64,000 bases of DNA from Silene conica (GCA_029255685.2 CM055315.2:30757501-30821500); one strand, 5' to 3'. Numbered from the stretch's first letter, positions 20,908 to 31,973 are shown. Numbers and translations: made by a program. Notes: generated from the sequence alone by a model not told the origin.

Positions 20908-22979
20908 GTTATTCGCAAAACACTAATACAAATAAATGATTGTGCATCAAAATGCAATGTAATAGTGTTGACTATTGTTGCATGACAACATCATTTGAGT
21001 TATGATTAACTCAAAATGTAAGATACTTTGTCAGAATCCGAATGGGTTGTATGAGACAATATTGAACCCCATAAGTGAACTGGATTGACTTAGTATGTCC
21101 CCTAGCCGCTTACATGAGGTGACGTCTCAAAGCGACTAGAGTGTGAGGCGATTGATGGCAAGTTCAAGTGCCATAGAGTCATTTGTGATGACTAGTCGAT
21201 CACATAGGCAGACTGTAAGAGACACTCTGTCGGGCAATGTGATCGCTGATAGAGTTCTGGAAATTTTATAGCCGGGTCGTGGCGAGAGCTGCTATAGTAT
21301 TCTTGTGAGTCAATTCTTAGACTAAAGACTACTCTCCCAAGATGGTACAGTTTAGGCATAACTTTGATCCATTCTCTACGACTTTTCGTAACTGGAGTCA
21401 AATGGGATTGTTTTGGGTTGTGACTAACTGTGACTAGTTGAAGGAAGTAGTGCGATAGAAATTGTCCACCCCTTGTCAGGGTTGTTCAAATCTCAGGGCC
21501 ACTCGAGGAGAAGTTAACTGGAAATGTGTGGCCACGCTCGGAAGGTATCTATGGTAGATAATTCCGGTCAAACAGTTATTCTCCAGATCGAGGAAACCAC
21601 TCATGATATGATCAAATGCAAGTACGACCTCAGAGAGACATCTTGCATTGAGTGGGAGATTGTAATAGGACAAGAGAATTGGTGACGCACACTTGTCGAG
21701 GACAAGTGGGAGATTGTTGGGAAATGTGTCCTCAACAATAGTGCGATCACGTAATTAAATCTCATGATAGGAATGCGCAAGGGATGATACGATTTATATC
21801 AGTCAACTGACCAACATTAATCGGTAATGATTGGCTAGCTAGAGTTTGACATTACTGTCGTATGACGGTGGTGGTCAGTTGATCCCTTTAGGTCACACCT
21901 TTAGGACAATTCCCTTAATTGATAAAGTGATCAAATGTATATTGATACGATTTGATCATATTCCTTAAACTCGTATATCGAGAAATTAGAGGTTAAATCT
22001 TAATGTAAGATTTATGTTTAAAATTGAAATGTGTCAATTGTTAAACAGTAAACGATATTTTATAATATCGTAATTAGAATGAATTGGGTTGAAATTAATA
22101 CAAGGGTTGTAAATCGTATTGACGATAAATGATCATTTTACATTAGTAATTTCGAATTACTTATTGATTAAATAAATATGATTTATTTAATTATGTACAA
22201 TATTTATATGATAAATATTTATATGTTTTAAATGTACTAAAGCATATTATATTTAATGACATATAAGATGTCACACTTTGTACAAATTGTACATTTTACA
22301 AAGTTGTAAAATGAAATCCATTTTATGGATTATGGTAGCCGGTTTTGGTGAGGGTTGTTAATGGTATGATTAGTGTTTATTAGGGTATAAACATAATCAT
22401 TTAAGGAGTCTTGGAAACTCTACCTAGAGCCACCCTAAGGAGCATGGGTAAGGCAACTTGTCCCCTTGTTGCACATCCCATAGCCGGCTACTCCCTCTCC
22501 CCATGCACCTTGTGTAAATTGTTTAACAAGCTAGTGTATGTATGATATATAATTAACACAAAACCCTCATTCACTTCTTCTTCTCTTCTTGGCCGAAAAT
22601 CTTACTAAGCAAGAGAGATTTTACAACCTCTAAATTTATATTATAAGATAATAAAATCATACTATTTGTAGTATTCAAATAATATTCTAATAAGAGAGAT
22701 TAGAATAAGTTTAAGGAAAAACCGGTTTTGTGCTAGCTTGTTCAAGATCTCGGTTTGTTAAGGGGTTGTCTTGGTGCATCCAAAGGAGGTATTCTATTTT
22801 GGGTACTCGGAGGATCATCCTTGCTAAATATTTGGACCGTGTGTAAGGGCTCAAATACTCCCTATTCCGCATATTTTAGCATGCATAAGATCTATCATAA
22901 TATGTTATTTAAAGAGTTAATTTAAAGATTATGTTAGTATGACTAAAATTAGTTTATGAGCAACTAATAAAACCTAACA
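20908..22979 (+). mobile_element. Copia-type gag-only element, copy A, right piece with 3' LTR
   Basis: Sequence of copy A resumes after the GTTAT repeat. It is non-coding to 21714, with a polypurine tract (GACAAGTGGGAGAT), then the 3' LTR. Part of 21190-21560 is matched in inverted form by copy B at 22985-23351. That comparison shows the lost sequence context of the C insertion. Confidence 0.85.
21715..22979 (+). repeat. 3' LTR of copy A (1265 bp)
   Basis: Starts TGTTGGGAAATG directly after the purine tract and ends CCTAACA. It is related to, but clearly diverged from, the LTR fragment of copy B at 52105-52795, for example in the shared GGAGGATCATCCTTGC block. Confidence 0.85.
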
Positions 22980-23356
22980 TACATTCCGAGCTTGGCCACA
23001 CATTTCCAGTTAACTTCTCCTCGAGTGGCCTTGAGATTTGAACAACCCTGACAAAGGGGTGGACAATTCCTATCGCACTACTCCCTTCGACCAGCCACAG
23101 GCCCACAACCTAACATAACCCAAAAAAAACCATTTGACTCCAGTTACGAAAAGTTGTAGAGAATGAATTAAAGTCATGCCAAAACTGTGCCATCGTGGGC
23201 GAGTAGTCTTTAGTCCAAGAATTGACTCATAAGAATACTATAGCAGCACTTGCCACGACCGAACTATTATAAAATTTCCAGAACTCTATAAGCGGTCACT
23301 TTGCCCGACAGATTGTCTCCCACAGTCTGCCTATGTGATCGACTAGTCATCCCACA
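22980..23356 (-). mobile_element. Copia-type gag-only element, copy B, left piece
   Basis: It is the inverted match of the 3' internal part of copy A (21190-21560). It stops abruptly at the end of A's LTR, so A probably inserted into B and the rest of B lies left of the window. It ends at 23352-23356 with CCACA, the target repeat of chromovirus C. Confidence 0.8.
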
Positions 23357-24482
23357 TGTAACACCCCCATTTAGCTAGGAGCCTGAACTAGGACTTCCAG
23401 GGTAAATAAGACTGTTACCATCCTGGTTAGACCAGGGTAGTAGATAATCATAGTGAAAGATAGACAGTAATTTAGATATAAATTTGTTAACTGAAAGCTG
23501 GTACAAGACAAGTCTATGAAGAAGTCCAAAGTCCATACAACTGATAACAACCACAACTAATACATGTGAAACTAAGTGATCTAGAACTAGGTCGGTCAAT
23601 GCCATGTCTCTCATTCCATGCCCAGTTCCTAATCCTGTTGTCTCTGACCTGAAAGATCTACTCCCTATTCCGGATCATTGTAGGTGAATACGAATACACT
23701 GTCAACCTCGCGGTTGAGTAGGATAACACAATAATAAACAATGCAAACAAATGTGATATGCAAATGTCATGAATGCTCGAGCTCAATCAAAATCTCATTC
23801 TCATACCCTTGCACCAAGCCATACGGAACCTCCCGGCAGACTATAATCGGTCGTCACCGAACACCAGCTCAACAGCTATAAGACACCAGGCCTGGTCTGC
23901 AGAATCACCCTAGGCTTTATATCAGATTAACATTTGATCCACAACTTTCTCAATATCCAATGCACATGCATGCTCATGAATGCAATATCAATAAAACTAA
24001 CCATATGATATCATGCTCATACAAATCTGCATCCATAACATGCAATAACCACATACATTCACAACCAATCACAAAACATGGTACCAGTGTATCCTACCTG
24101 TATTAGCAAGTCCGCAAACGAAATCACCCTCTAGAAGTATTCCACCTCGAATTCCGTTCCAATAAATATTACTTCAAATCAAAAGCTACTCGTACAAATA
24201 ACATCGCTGACTCGATTACTTGATCATGCACATGTTCATGTCAATATAAACTTACTAAGAATAGCACTTACTAAAAATAGACTTACTAAAAATAGCCTAT
24301 GATTACTTAAACGATTATTACTAAATTAGTATTACAACACTTGTAAGGCTACCATAACATATCATAATATAATTAAATTACATAACAAAATATCAATACC
24401 CAAACACTCAATATATTCATAAAGCCAAAAAAAATCATAATAATAGTACTAATATAATATTACCACACCTTACTAAACAATA

Positions 24483-24499
24483 AGTAAATAATAATAATG

Positions 24500-24531
<32 letters not shown>

Positions 24532-24537
24532 AAAATG
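24483..24537. repeat. (AAT)n microsatellite in the LTR of C
   Basis: A run of AAT/TAA triplets interrupted by a few GAT units. The SINE inserted at its right edge. The matching run in the right LTR is at 35107-35160. Confidence 0.85.
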
Positions 24538-24745
24538 GTGTTAGTCTAGTGGTAACTGAGTTAAACCTTAAAGCTTGCAGAAATGCAGGAGTTGAGAGGT
24601 CTCAGGTTCGATTACCAGCTGGGGCGATGATCACTTGGCCACTGCAGCTTCGAAAGGGGTGGCTAACATGGTCCATGTGGTGGTGCGGGAATGCATGGGC
24701 CCGGGGGGATTAAACCCCTCGTCACCAAAAAAAAAAAAAAAAAAA
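24538..24745 (+). mobile_element. tRNA-derived SINE with poly(A) tail
   Basis: About 185 bp of body plus a poly(A) run. Box A (TAGTCTAGTGGT, 24542-24553) and box B (GGTTCGATTAC, 24605-24615) form an internal Pol III promoter. The flanking 12-bp direct repeat AATACTAAAATG (24526-24537 and 24746-24757) is the target-site duplication; its first bases merge with the tail. The homologous right LTR of C has an empty site here, so insertion came after C. SINEs of this type are copied by LINE enzymes. I cannot name the family. Confidence 0.9.
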
Positions 24746-26142
24746 AATACTAAAATGTAATAATAATAATAATAATGCAATGATGATAATGATAACAATG
24801 ATGACTAATTAGCAAAGTAAAACAACTTACTCAAGACTCCAAACCACACGACAATCACGCACCAACAGAACCGCAAACAGACCGGCTACTGCTCTCTGAC
24901 CCGCGCAAACTGACCACCACTGACACCTCACGCCACCTCTGACCTCGCCCCTGACACCACCGTGCTCGCCTCTGAGCCACGGTAATCCCATGGGAGGTGT
25001 TGTTGGCTGTCGACTTTCCCAACCACCAGCAAACAACCGTAAATAAAACCCAGAACCACCCACTGCTCCTCTGTTTCTCACGCAACAACCCAAAAGACAC
25101 CTGCCATAAAACTGAGACCAAACACCCATAACCACCACGATAACCACCATCCTACCACCGTGACTACACTCTAAAAATAAACCTCGCTAATTATATTAAA
25201 CAATCGCAGAAGGGTATTCGAATTAAGGTACCAATCTCACCTGATACGACAAACATGATATAACGAAAAAACGCAGATTCTGACGTGGTAACAAAACAAA
25301 CATAGACGGTGGTCAAACGGCGGTCAAAGACGTCTATACTATGGTCCATACTTGACTACTGAACACCCTAGATCATTATCACCTAACATCAAAACCTATA
25401 AACATGATTATACAGTTATAATTTGCGAATTAAAAGGGAAGTTTAATGGGAAAAACAGAAGAAGTGCGAAAAACTTTGTGAACGTACCCTCTTAATGGCG
25501 TGAACGACGGGCCCTAGAACCCCTTAGACCACCGTGAACGCCCTCCTTTGCAATCTCAGTAGTGGCGGCAGTAGTGTGGTAAAGGTGTGTGTGTCGTTTA
25601 GGTTAAAACTAGGTTTAGGGTATGTGTTTATATCAGGCGGCAGGAGGTGTTTCCTGAAATATTGATTTCAGATTTGGAGGCCGTGTGTGGGGTTGCTTGC
25701 ACGCAATCCTAGGCCCCTTTGTTAATGTCAATCGTGTATGGTTCCAGCTCTTCACGCATCCCAAGACCCAAATAACATAAATCAAGTACGATTTCGTTGC
25801 ACATTAGCATACACGACTCCAAAAACTAGCACATAAAACACCTCATTCACCAAATTTAGTTTCGCTAACGAAAATTTAACTTATCCTATAACCCGTCGAC
25901 GTACAATTAAATATATCAAATATTAGATAAAACGAGTAAAATACGGAGTATTACAGTCTTCCCTCCTTAAAATGAACTTCGTCCCGAAGTTCGTCATCCC
26001 AAGGTCCACAAAACTGATCATTAAACATGTAGCGAACACAGGAAGTGACACCATATAACGTTAGAAACTAATAAAAGTAATTTAAATACGAATTGTCACA
26101 TTCTACCCTCCTAAAGAGAAAGTTACGTCCTCGTAACATACC

Positions 26143-26538
26143 TTAAGTAAACAGCTCAGGATACTTCTCCCTCATCGAAACCTCTGTTTCCCAAGTAGCC
26201 TCCTCGACATTATGATTGGTCCATAATACTTTGACTAGAGCGGTCTCCCCATTCCTGGTTTTCCTGACCTTCCTGTCAAGGATCTCCTTGGGTCTCTCCT
26301 CGTAATTCAACTGCTCATCAACCTCGATAACCTCATGATCAAGGACATGCGAAGGGTCACTGATATATCTTCTCAGTTGTGACACATGGAACACATTATG
26401 CACTTTGGCTAAAGCTGGAGGTAGAGCTAATCGATAAGCTACTTCTCCAACTCTCTCTAGGATCTCAAATGGCCCAATAAACTTCTGGCTCAACTTGCCC
26501 CTCTTGCCAAACCTCATCACTCCTCTCATAGGTGACAC
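26143..26538 (-). CDS. Integrase C-terminus and chromodomain of element C (fossil part)
   Basis: An open stretch with the typical post-integrase segment ([19 protein letters not shown], then [10 protein letters not shown]) and a chromodomain-like end ([12 protein letters not shown] and [12 protein letters not shown]). In this family the chromodomain is thought to direct integration to heterochromatin. This part marks C as a chromovirus. Confidence 0.85.
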   Translation of the reverse strand: MSPMRGVMRFGKRGKLSQKFIGPFEILERVGEVAYRLALPPALAKVHNVFHVSQLRRYISDPSHVLDHEVIEVDEQLNYEERPKEILDRKVRKTRNGETALVKVLWTNHNVEEATWETEVSMREKYPELFT

Positions 26539-26595
26539 CTTCGGTAAAACCTTCTCTCTCGCATCAAAGGTAATGTCACTCCTCTTTAGATCAGC

Positions 26596-27804
26596 TTAAC
26601 TCTTCTGTTTGTCCTGAGCAGCTCTCATCTTCTGACGAATCACTTGAACTTGCGCTATCATATCCTGGATCATCTCGGGTCCTAATGTCACCACATCAGC
26701 TCTATCGTCCCAACAAACTGGGCTCCTACACTTCCTCTCATACAACGCCTCAAAAGGAGTCATCCCAATGCTAGCATGATAGCTGTTGTTGTACGACAAC
26801 TCTATCAAATCAAGTCTGTCCTCCCAAGATCCTCCAAACTCTAGCACACAAGCCCTCAGCATATCCTCCAATGTCTGGATAGTTCTCTCTGTCTGACCGT
26901 CTGTCGCCGGATGAAATGTTGTACTCATCTTCAATGTAGTACCCATCAATGACTGTAACTCTTGCCAAAACTTAGAGCTGAACCTGGAATCACGATCAGA
27001 AACAATATACTTGGGCACCCCATGTAGCTTCACCACATACTTGATATAAGCCTTTGCCAACTCAGCTTTACTCCAAGTCTCTTTTATCGGAATGAAATGG
27101 GCTGACTTAGTCAACCTATCAACAATCACTCAAATCATGTCATTTCCTTTTGAAGTCCTCGGTAAGCGCACAATGAAATCCATGGAAATGTTTTCCCACT
27201 TCCACTCAGGTACATCTAGAGGTTGCAACTTCCCTTGCGGCCTCTTATGCTCCCCTTTGATCCTCTGACATATCAAGCAACGAGAGACAAACTCAGCTAC
27301 CTCTTGCTTCATCTTTGGCCACCAAAAAGCTTTCTTCAGATCTTTGTACAACTTATCCCCTCCAGGATGAACGGAATAAGGTGTAGAATGAGCTTCGACA
27401 ATAATCTTTCTCTTTAGCTCCTCATCTTCAGGCACACACCATCTCCCATCGAACCTCAAACTGTCATCACTGTGAACCTCGAACTTAGAATATGGCTCTG
27501 CATCACCAGCTTTGCTCACTGCCTCACGCCACTTCTGAATTCTAGGATCACTCTTCTGACTTTCTCGAATCTCGGAATATAATTCAGGCTCGATCGTCAA
27601 ATCCCCCATGATCTCACCCTTCCTTATCACTACGATTCCCATTCGTCCCAACTCGCGATACATACTCAGTCTGGACATAGCTGTGCATAGAGCGTGAACA
27701 GACTTCCTACTCAGTGCATCAGCCACAACATTAGCCTTTCCTTCCTTGTATAGAATCTCCATATCGTAATCTCCAATAAGCTCGATCCATCTCCTCTGGC
27801 GCAT
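26596..27804 (-). CDS. Integrase region of element C (fossil part)
   Basis: It contains the zinc-binding H2C2-type segment ([17 protein letters not shown], with C..C in [10 protein letters not shown]) and the catalytic core ([26 protein letters not shown] and the Asn/Glu region near [20 protein letters not shown]). The order fits the Ty3/gypsy integrase that follows RNase H. It is broken. Confidence 0.85.
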
Positions 27805-28335
27805 GTTTAGTTCCCTTTGAGTATATATAGATGTACTTCAGGCTCTTATGATAAGAATAGACATTAAATGTAGCTCCATAAAGATAATGTCGCCACAACT
27901 TAAGTGCAAAAACTACCGCTCCCAGCTTCATATCATGCGTCGGATAATTCTTCTCATAAGGCTTCAGCTGCCTAGAAGCACAAGCGATCACTCTCCCGTT
28001 CTGCATCAACACACATCCCAGCCCCTTCTTAGAAGCATCAGTGTAAACCTCGAAATCCTCACTTCCCTCTGGCAAAACAAGGATAGGAGTTGAGTGAGAC
28101 GCTCCTTCAGGTCTAGAAATGCCTTTTCATAGCTCTCATCCCAGACGAATCTATTCTCTTTCCGCATCAACGAAGTCATCGGTTTGGCTATCTTTGAAAA
28201 ATCTTTCACGAACCTCATGTAATAACCAGCCAAACCCAAGAAACTACGAATGTCGGCCACATTCCTCGGTCGTTCCCATTTCAAAACGGCTTCAATCTTG
28301 CTAGGGTCAACAAACACACCCTCCTTAGACACCAC
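27731..28335 (-). CDS. Reverse transcriptase thumb and RNase H region of element C (fossil part)
   Basis: Recognisable stretches: [19 protein letters not shown] (connection), a segment with [13 protein letters not shown] (RNase H first acidic motif), [16 protein letters not shown] and ELKLW-like [12 protein letters not shown]. It sits between the solo LTR insertion and integrase, as expected for the family. It is broken. Confidence 0.85.
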
Positions 28336-29306
28336 ATGGCCCAGAAAAACAACTTTGTAACATTCCGCATTTTCGTAAGTTATATTTTAAGGGTTTTAAT
28401 TATTTTTACGGGACAAAATAATATTTTAATATTTGATATTATTTCATTTAAAATAAATAGTAAGGTCCGTCTTAAGAACCTTAAGTCCTTAAGACGAATA
28501 TAAGCTTAGCAACTTAAGTTCACCTTAAAACCCGTTCGAGATACCCAAACCCGTTTCAGTTAAACGGAAAGGACAATTCTTAAAACCCTCATAAACCCAT
28601 ATGTCGACATTTACTCATCCTAAAAAATAAGAACACTGACATTGTTTTTCCTCCAAAACCTCCATAAAAACTCTCATTCTTCTCCAATTTTCTCCATCAT
28701 CCGTTTACCGAATCAAGGTAATAATCACATTTTCGGAATCCTCATCGAATTTGCAAGCCATCCGTCACTTCCTTTTCTCGTTTCCTTCAACTCGAAAATT
28801 GGGCTGTTTTGAGTATACTTCGAATTTAGCCTCTTAACACCGTTTTGCTTGTTGTAGGGGAAGGCTTAGAGGATCCTAAGGGAGTTGGTAGCAAGATTGA
28901 AGAGGAGCTAGGAGCTTAATCGCTAAAAGGTGACGATAATGAGAAACTCGGCCTTATTGTATACATTAGCATTTTTGTTGTGCGATTTGGCTTAGGTTTC
29001 TGTTTTTATTTGTTACTCATGTTCAATGGACTTAGAATCATGTTAGGATTACATGAATATGTTGCTTTGATGCTTGGGTGATGTTCCATTTGCTTATCAT
29101 TCAAATTTCAGAAACTTGTGCTTAAGACGGATACAAATCATTTGTTTATCGAGGATTGTTGATGGGTTTAATTGTTGGTAACTAGTATGTTTAGTGATTA
29201 TATTTGATGGGTAAACAATTTTTGTTGCTAATTAGAAGTTTAGTATCGATTTGGTGGAATTGGTAAATCCCTGTAAGTTGCGTTTTTCGTGCTCAGGAGC
29301 CCTGAG

Positions 29307-29600
29307 CCGGTCGACCGACCAGCCGCCGGTCGACCGGCTGGGGATGCGTATTGGGTTTTTGCTAAATTTGTGAAATATGGGACTTGGGGTGCCCAGCCGG
29401 TCGGCCGGCTGCCTGCTGACCGGCTGGGAGCCTCTTTTGTGGCTCTTGCGTTAGGCGTGTAGGTGAAAATGGTTCCCCAGCCGGTAGGCCGGCTGCCTGC
29501 CGACCGGCTGGGAACCCGTTTGCTTGTTTGGCGTAAAGAAAGAAGGAATCAGGGAATGGGTGCCCAGCCAGTGGGCCGGCTGCCTGCCGACCGGCTGGGG
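29307..29600. repeat. Four paired GC-rich palindromic boxes in the solo LTR
   Basis: Box starts are 29307/29326 (19 bp apart) and 29397/29412, 29481/29496, 29568/29583 (each 15 bp apart). Outer arms CCCAGCCGG and CCGGCTGGG make each unit a potential hairpin. The unit, the count of four and even the following GGGGATGCG match the boxes in the LTR of element 1. Confidence 0.88.
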
Positions 29601-29740
29601 GCCCCTGAAGCTTATTTTTATTCTAAATCGTAATTTGTTCGTAACTTTTAAACGGTTGATCGGTTTTGTTTGAAACTCATTCCTAGTACCTTTGATGTGT
29701 GTTTGAGGTCCCCGGAGGATGGGCGACACTATATTGGGTT

Positions 29741-29817
29741 CGGGAATGGAGTGAGGATAGAGACCCCCCGTTCGGGTAACCGAAAGGGAAACCGGCTCTC
29801 CCTCAACTTAGTTCCCG
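29741..29817 (+). ncRNA. GTAA-loop hairpin unit, upstream copy
   Basis: A conserved frame (AGACCCCCC before, AGGGAAACCGGCTCTCC after) surrounds a 5-bp hairpin TTCGG-GTAA-CCGAA (29771-29784). An outer stem CGGGAA/TTCCCG (29741-29746 with 29812-29817) closes the unit. GTAA is a GNRA-class tetraloop if transcribed. The downstream copy is at 30681-30760. Whether it is a functional RNA is inference. Confidence 0.6.
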
Positions 29818-29898
29818 GGATCAATTAAGTGTTGATTAGGAGTTAAGAAAGTAGAACTATAGATTAGTTCATAGACTTTGATGATGTTGTATTGATGC

Positions 29899-30537
29899 GT
29901 ATTAAGTTATGCCTTAAGCTGACCTCTGAACTTAATACATGAGTTGTTTGCCATATATGGGGATATGCCTTAAGCTGGCCTCTGAACCCTATATGTGTTT
30001 GTTTGTCGTGTATGGAAACATGCGTTGAGTTTTCGCCTCTGAGTTCCATACATGTTTGTCTGTCGTGTCTGGGACATGCGTTGAGTTTTCGCCTCTGAGT
30101 CCAGACATGTTTGAGTGATCGCGTCAGGACATGCCTTAAGCTGGCCTGATGAGTAGAGAAACTGCACGACGGGGCAGTCAGGTTGTCATACCTTACCCGG
30201 AGTGCAGGTGTTTGGTGCTAGAACATGCGTTGAGTTTTCGCCTCTGAGTCTAGTATCTTGTGATGTAGTAGGGGAACATGCGTTGAGTTTTCGCCTCTGA
30301 GTTCCTTACTTGTGATTGTGAATTGAATGCTAGACCATGCGTTGAGTTTTCGCCTCTGAGTCTAGTGTTCTGTGAAAGCCGGTCCATGCGTTGAGTTTTC
30401 GCCTCTGAGTCCTTGCTTGATATTGTGAATTTGGTATATAGGTTATGCGTTAAGATGTCGCCTCTGAACCTGTATACTTGCTGAATGATTTAGTACCTAG
30501 GTTATGCGTTAAGATGTCGCCTCTGAACCTCTGTACT
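29899..30537 (+). ncRNA. Array of eleven covarying stem-loops
   Basis: Outer stems (left arm/right arm): 29899-29908/29929-29938, 29952-29961/29987-29995, 30009-30017/30044-30052, 30066-30072/30101-30107, 30122-30128/30145-30151, 30214-30222/30249-30257, 30267-30276/30302-30310, 30325-30334/30361-30370, 30376-30382/30411-30418, 30434-30444/30467-30477, 30492-30503/30526-30537. Loops are conserved: most contain ATGCGTTGAGTTTTCGCC then TCTGAG, others ATGCCTTAAGCTGGCC or ATGCGTTAAGATGTCGCC. Stems differ in sequence but stay complementary, with G-U wobbles, bulges and a few mismatches. A short inner stem also switches between GCG/CGC and GCC/GGC. Function unknown. Confidence 0.75.
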
Positions 30538-30680
30538 TGATGTTTAGTATCTGCTTGCCTAGTGATGGTACGGTGTCATATCTAGATGTATATAATGATG
30601 CTTCAGATGCTGTTGTTGATGAGTCTTACGTTTGACTTTAGAATTGTTCACCCAAGGCATTGGGTGACTCTTTGTTCGGT

Positions 30681-30760
30681 TTCATAAATAGTTGGATTGA
30701 AAGACCCCCCGACTGGGTAACCAGTAGGGAAACCGGCTCTCCTTCCTAGCGGTTTATGAA
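30681..30760 (+). ncRNA. GTAA-loop hairpin unit, downstream copy
   Basis: The same frame as the unit at 29741-29817, with a different hairpin stem, ACTGG-GTAA-CCAGT (30712-30725), and a different outer stem, TTCATAAA/TTTATGAA (30681-30688 with 30753-30760). Both stems have changed on both sides relative to the first copy while the loop stayed. Confidence 0.6.
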
Positions 30761-31232
30761 GTTGGGTTGAGAGCTATGCATTAGTTTGCATGATAGTATG
30801 AGCACAGTTGATGAGATGTTTATGCTTCACATGTTATTATGTGTTGGAGCATTCTGTATTGTTTTACTTGTTACGTGTCGTTACAAAAGGTGGCTAGGAG
30901 AACTCTAGTCACTCCCCACTGATTGTGGCGTACATGTTTACATGTATGTAGGTACATGACAGGTGGTTGGCAGAGGGTTGCATGGAGCTAGCGAGCGATG
31001 ATCCTTCATCGATTGACTTACACTTCTACGTTAGCTAGACTTTAGATTATATTTCAGTTTTGAGTGCCTGTAGGGATGTGCCATCCCAGGCTGATTGTAT
31101 ATATATTTTTTACTTTCAGTTCCAGTTTTAATTCACCTCGCAGGTTAGTTATGTTAAAAAGTTTTAATTCCGCTGCATTTTTAGTACTTTTGTATGTTTA
31201 TATTTCCGCTTTCGCGAGGGGTTTTACAACTT

Positions 31233-31973
31233 TCTCGAGCCAAAACTCGCACTTACTCAACTTGGCATACAATTGATGATCCCTCAAGGTCTGCAGCACC
31301 AAGCTCAAATGTTTAGCATGCTCTTCTCTATTTTTCGAATACACCAAGATGTCATCGATAAACACCACCACAAACTGATCCAGATAGGGACTAAACACTC
31401 TGTTCATTAAATCCATAAAAACAACAGGTGCATTAGACAAACCAATGGCATCACCACGAATTCATAATGCTCATACCTAGATCTGAACGCAGTCTTGTGG
31501 ATATCTGCATCCTTGATTCTCAGCTGATGATACCCTGACCTCAAATCAATCTTGGAAAACACACCAACCCCACTCAACTGGTCAAAGAGATCATCGATGC
31601 GAGGTAAAGGATACCTATTCTTGATCGTCACATTATTCAGCTCCATGTAGTCCACACACAGCCTCATCGTTCCATTCTTCTTCTTTACGAACAACACAGG
31701 CGCTCCCCAAGGTGATACACTCGGTCTCACATACCCCTTGCTGGCTAGCTCATCCAACTGCTTCCTCAGTTCTTCCAATTCCTTAGGTCCCATGCGATAA
31801 GGTGCTTTAGAAATTGGCTCAGCCCCGGGTTTCAGATCAATGCCAAAGTCTAAGTCCCTCTTTGGCGGTAACCCAAGAATTTCTTCTGGAAACACGTCTT
31901 CAAAACCTCTTACAACATCGAGCACATTGGCTTGGGCCGGGGTTTCTCTGCAGTCAAATCTCTCACATGGCAC
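31233..31973 (-). CDS. Reverse transcriptase region of element C (fossil part)
   Basis: The start has the protease-RT linker ([14 protein letters not shown]). Fingers and palm follow with [47 protein letters not shown] and [15 protein letters not shown], and the catalytic [14 protein letters not shown] motif near its downstream end. These are textbook Ty3/gypsy reverse transcriptase motifs. The solo LTR inserted just after this part. It is broken. Confidence 0.88.

Larger units (their letters stand above)
23357..25955 (-). repeat. 3' LTR of chromovirus C, with SINE inside
   Basis: 2599 bp, TGTAACACC to GTATTACA on the plus strand. It carries an (AAT)n microsatellite and a SINE that are respectively shared with and absent from the right LTR. 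It also holds a block (about 23700-23960) strongly conserved with the LTRs of D. Confidence 0.9.
28356..31228 (+). mobile_element. Solo LTR (2873 bp) inserted in element C, rich in RNA-like hairpins
   Basis: Begins TGTAACATTCCGC and ends GGGGTTTTACA. It is flanked by ACTT (28352-28355, 31229-31232) and splits the reverse transcriptase region of C. No primer site, polypurine tract or ORF was found inside, so a solo LTR left by LTR-LTR recombination is the simplest reading; a short non-coding element is the alternative. Contents in order: four paired palindromic boxes (29307-29600), a GTAA-loop hairpin unit (29741-29817), eleven stem-loops (29899-30537), a perfect 8-bp hairpin at 30649-30668, a second GTAA unit (30681-30760), then about 470 bp to the end. 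LTR ends resemble those of chromoviruses. The family was not identified. Confidence 0.85.

Noticed and set aside
24538-24745. A genuine tRNA gene
   Set aside because: A and B boxes are present, but there is no cloverleaf acceptor stem, and a poly(A) tail with target repeat shows a SINE.
24827-25150. Overlapping Gly/Val/Trp-rich readings on the minus strand, also at 35260-35567
   Set aside because: They are inside the LTRs of C, with two frames open at once and no domain, which is typical of GC-rich LTR sequence.
29899-30537. CRISPR-like look (conserved repeats with variable spacers)
   Set aside because: The window is plant nuclear DNA, and the variable parts are complementary arms around each repeat, so they are stems and not spacers. 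No cas genes are present.
28356-31228. A complete short non-coding retroelement instead of a solo LTR
   Set aside because: No primer site, polypurine tract or internal LTR pair was found. It was kept only as an alternative.
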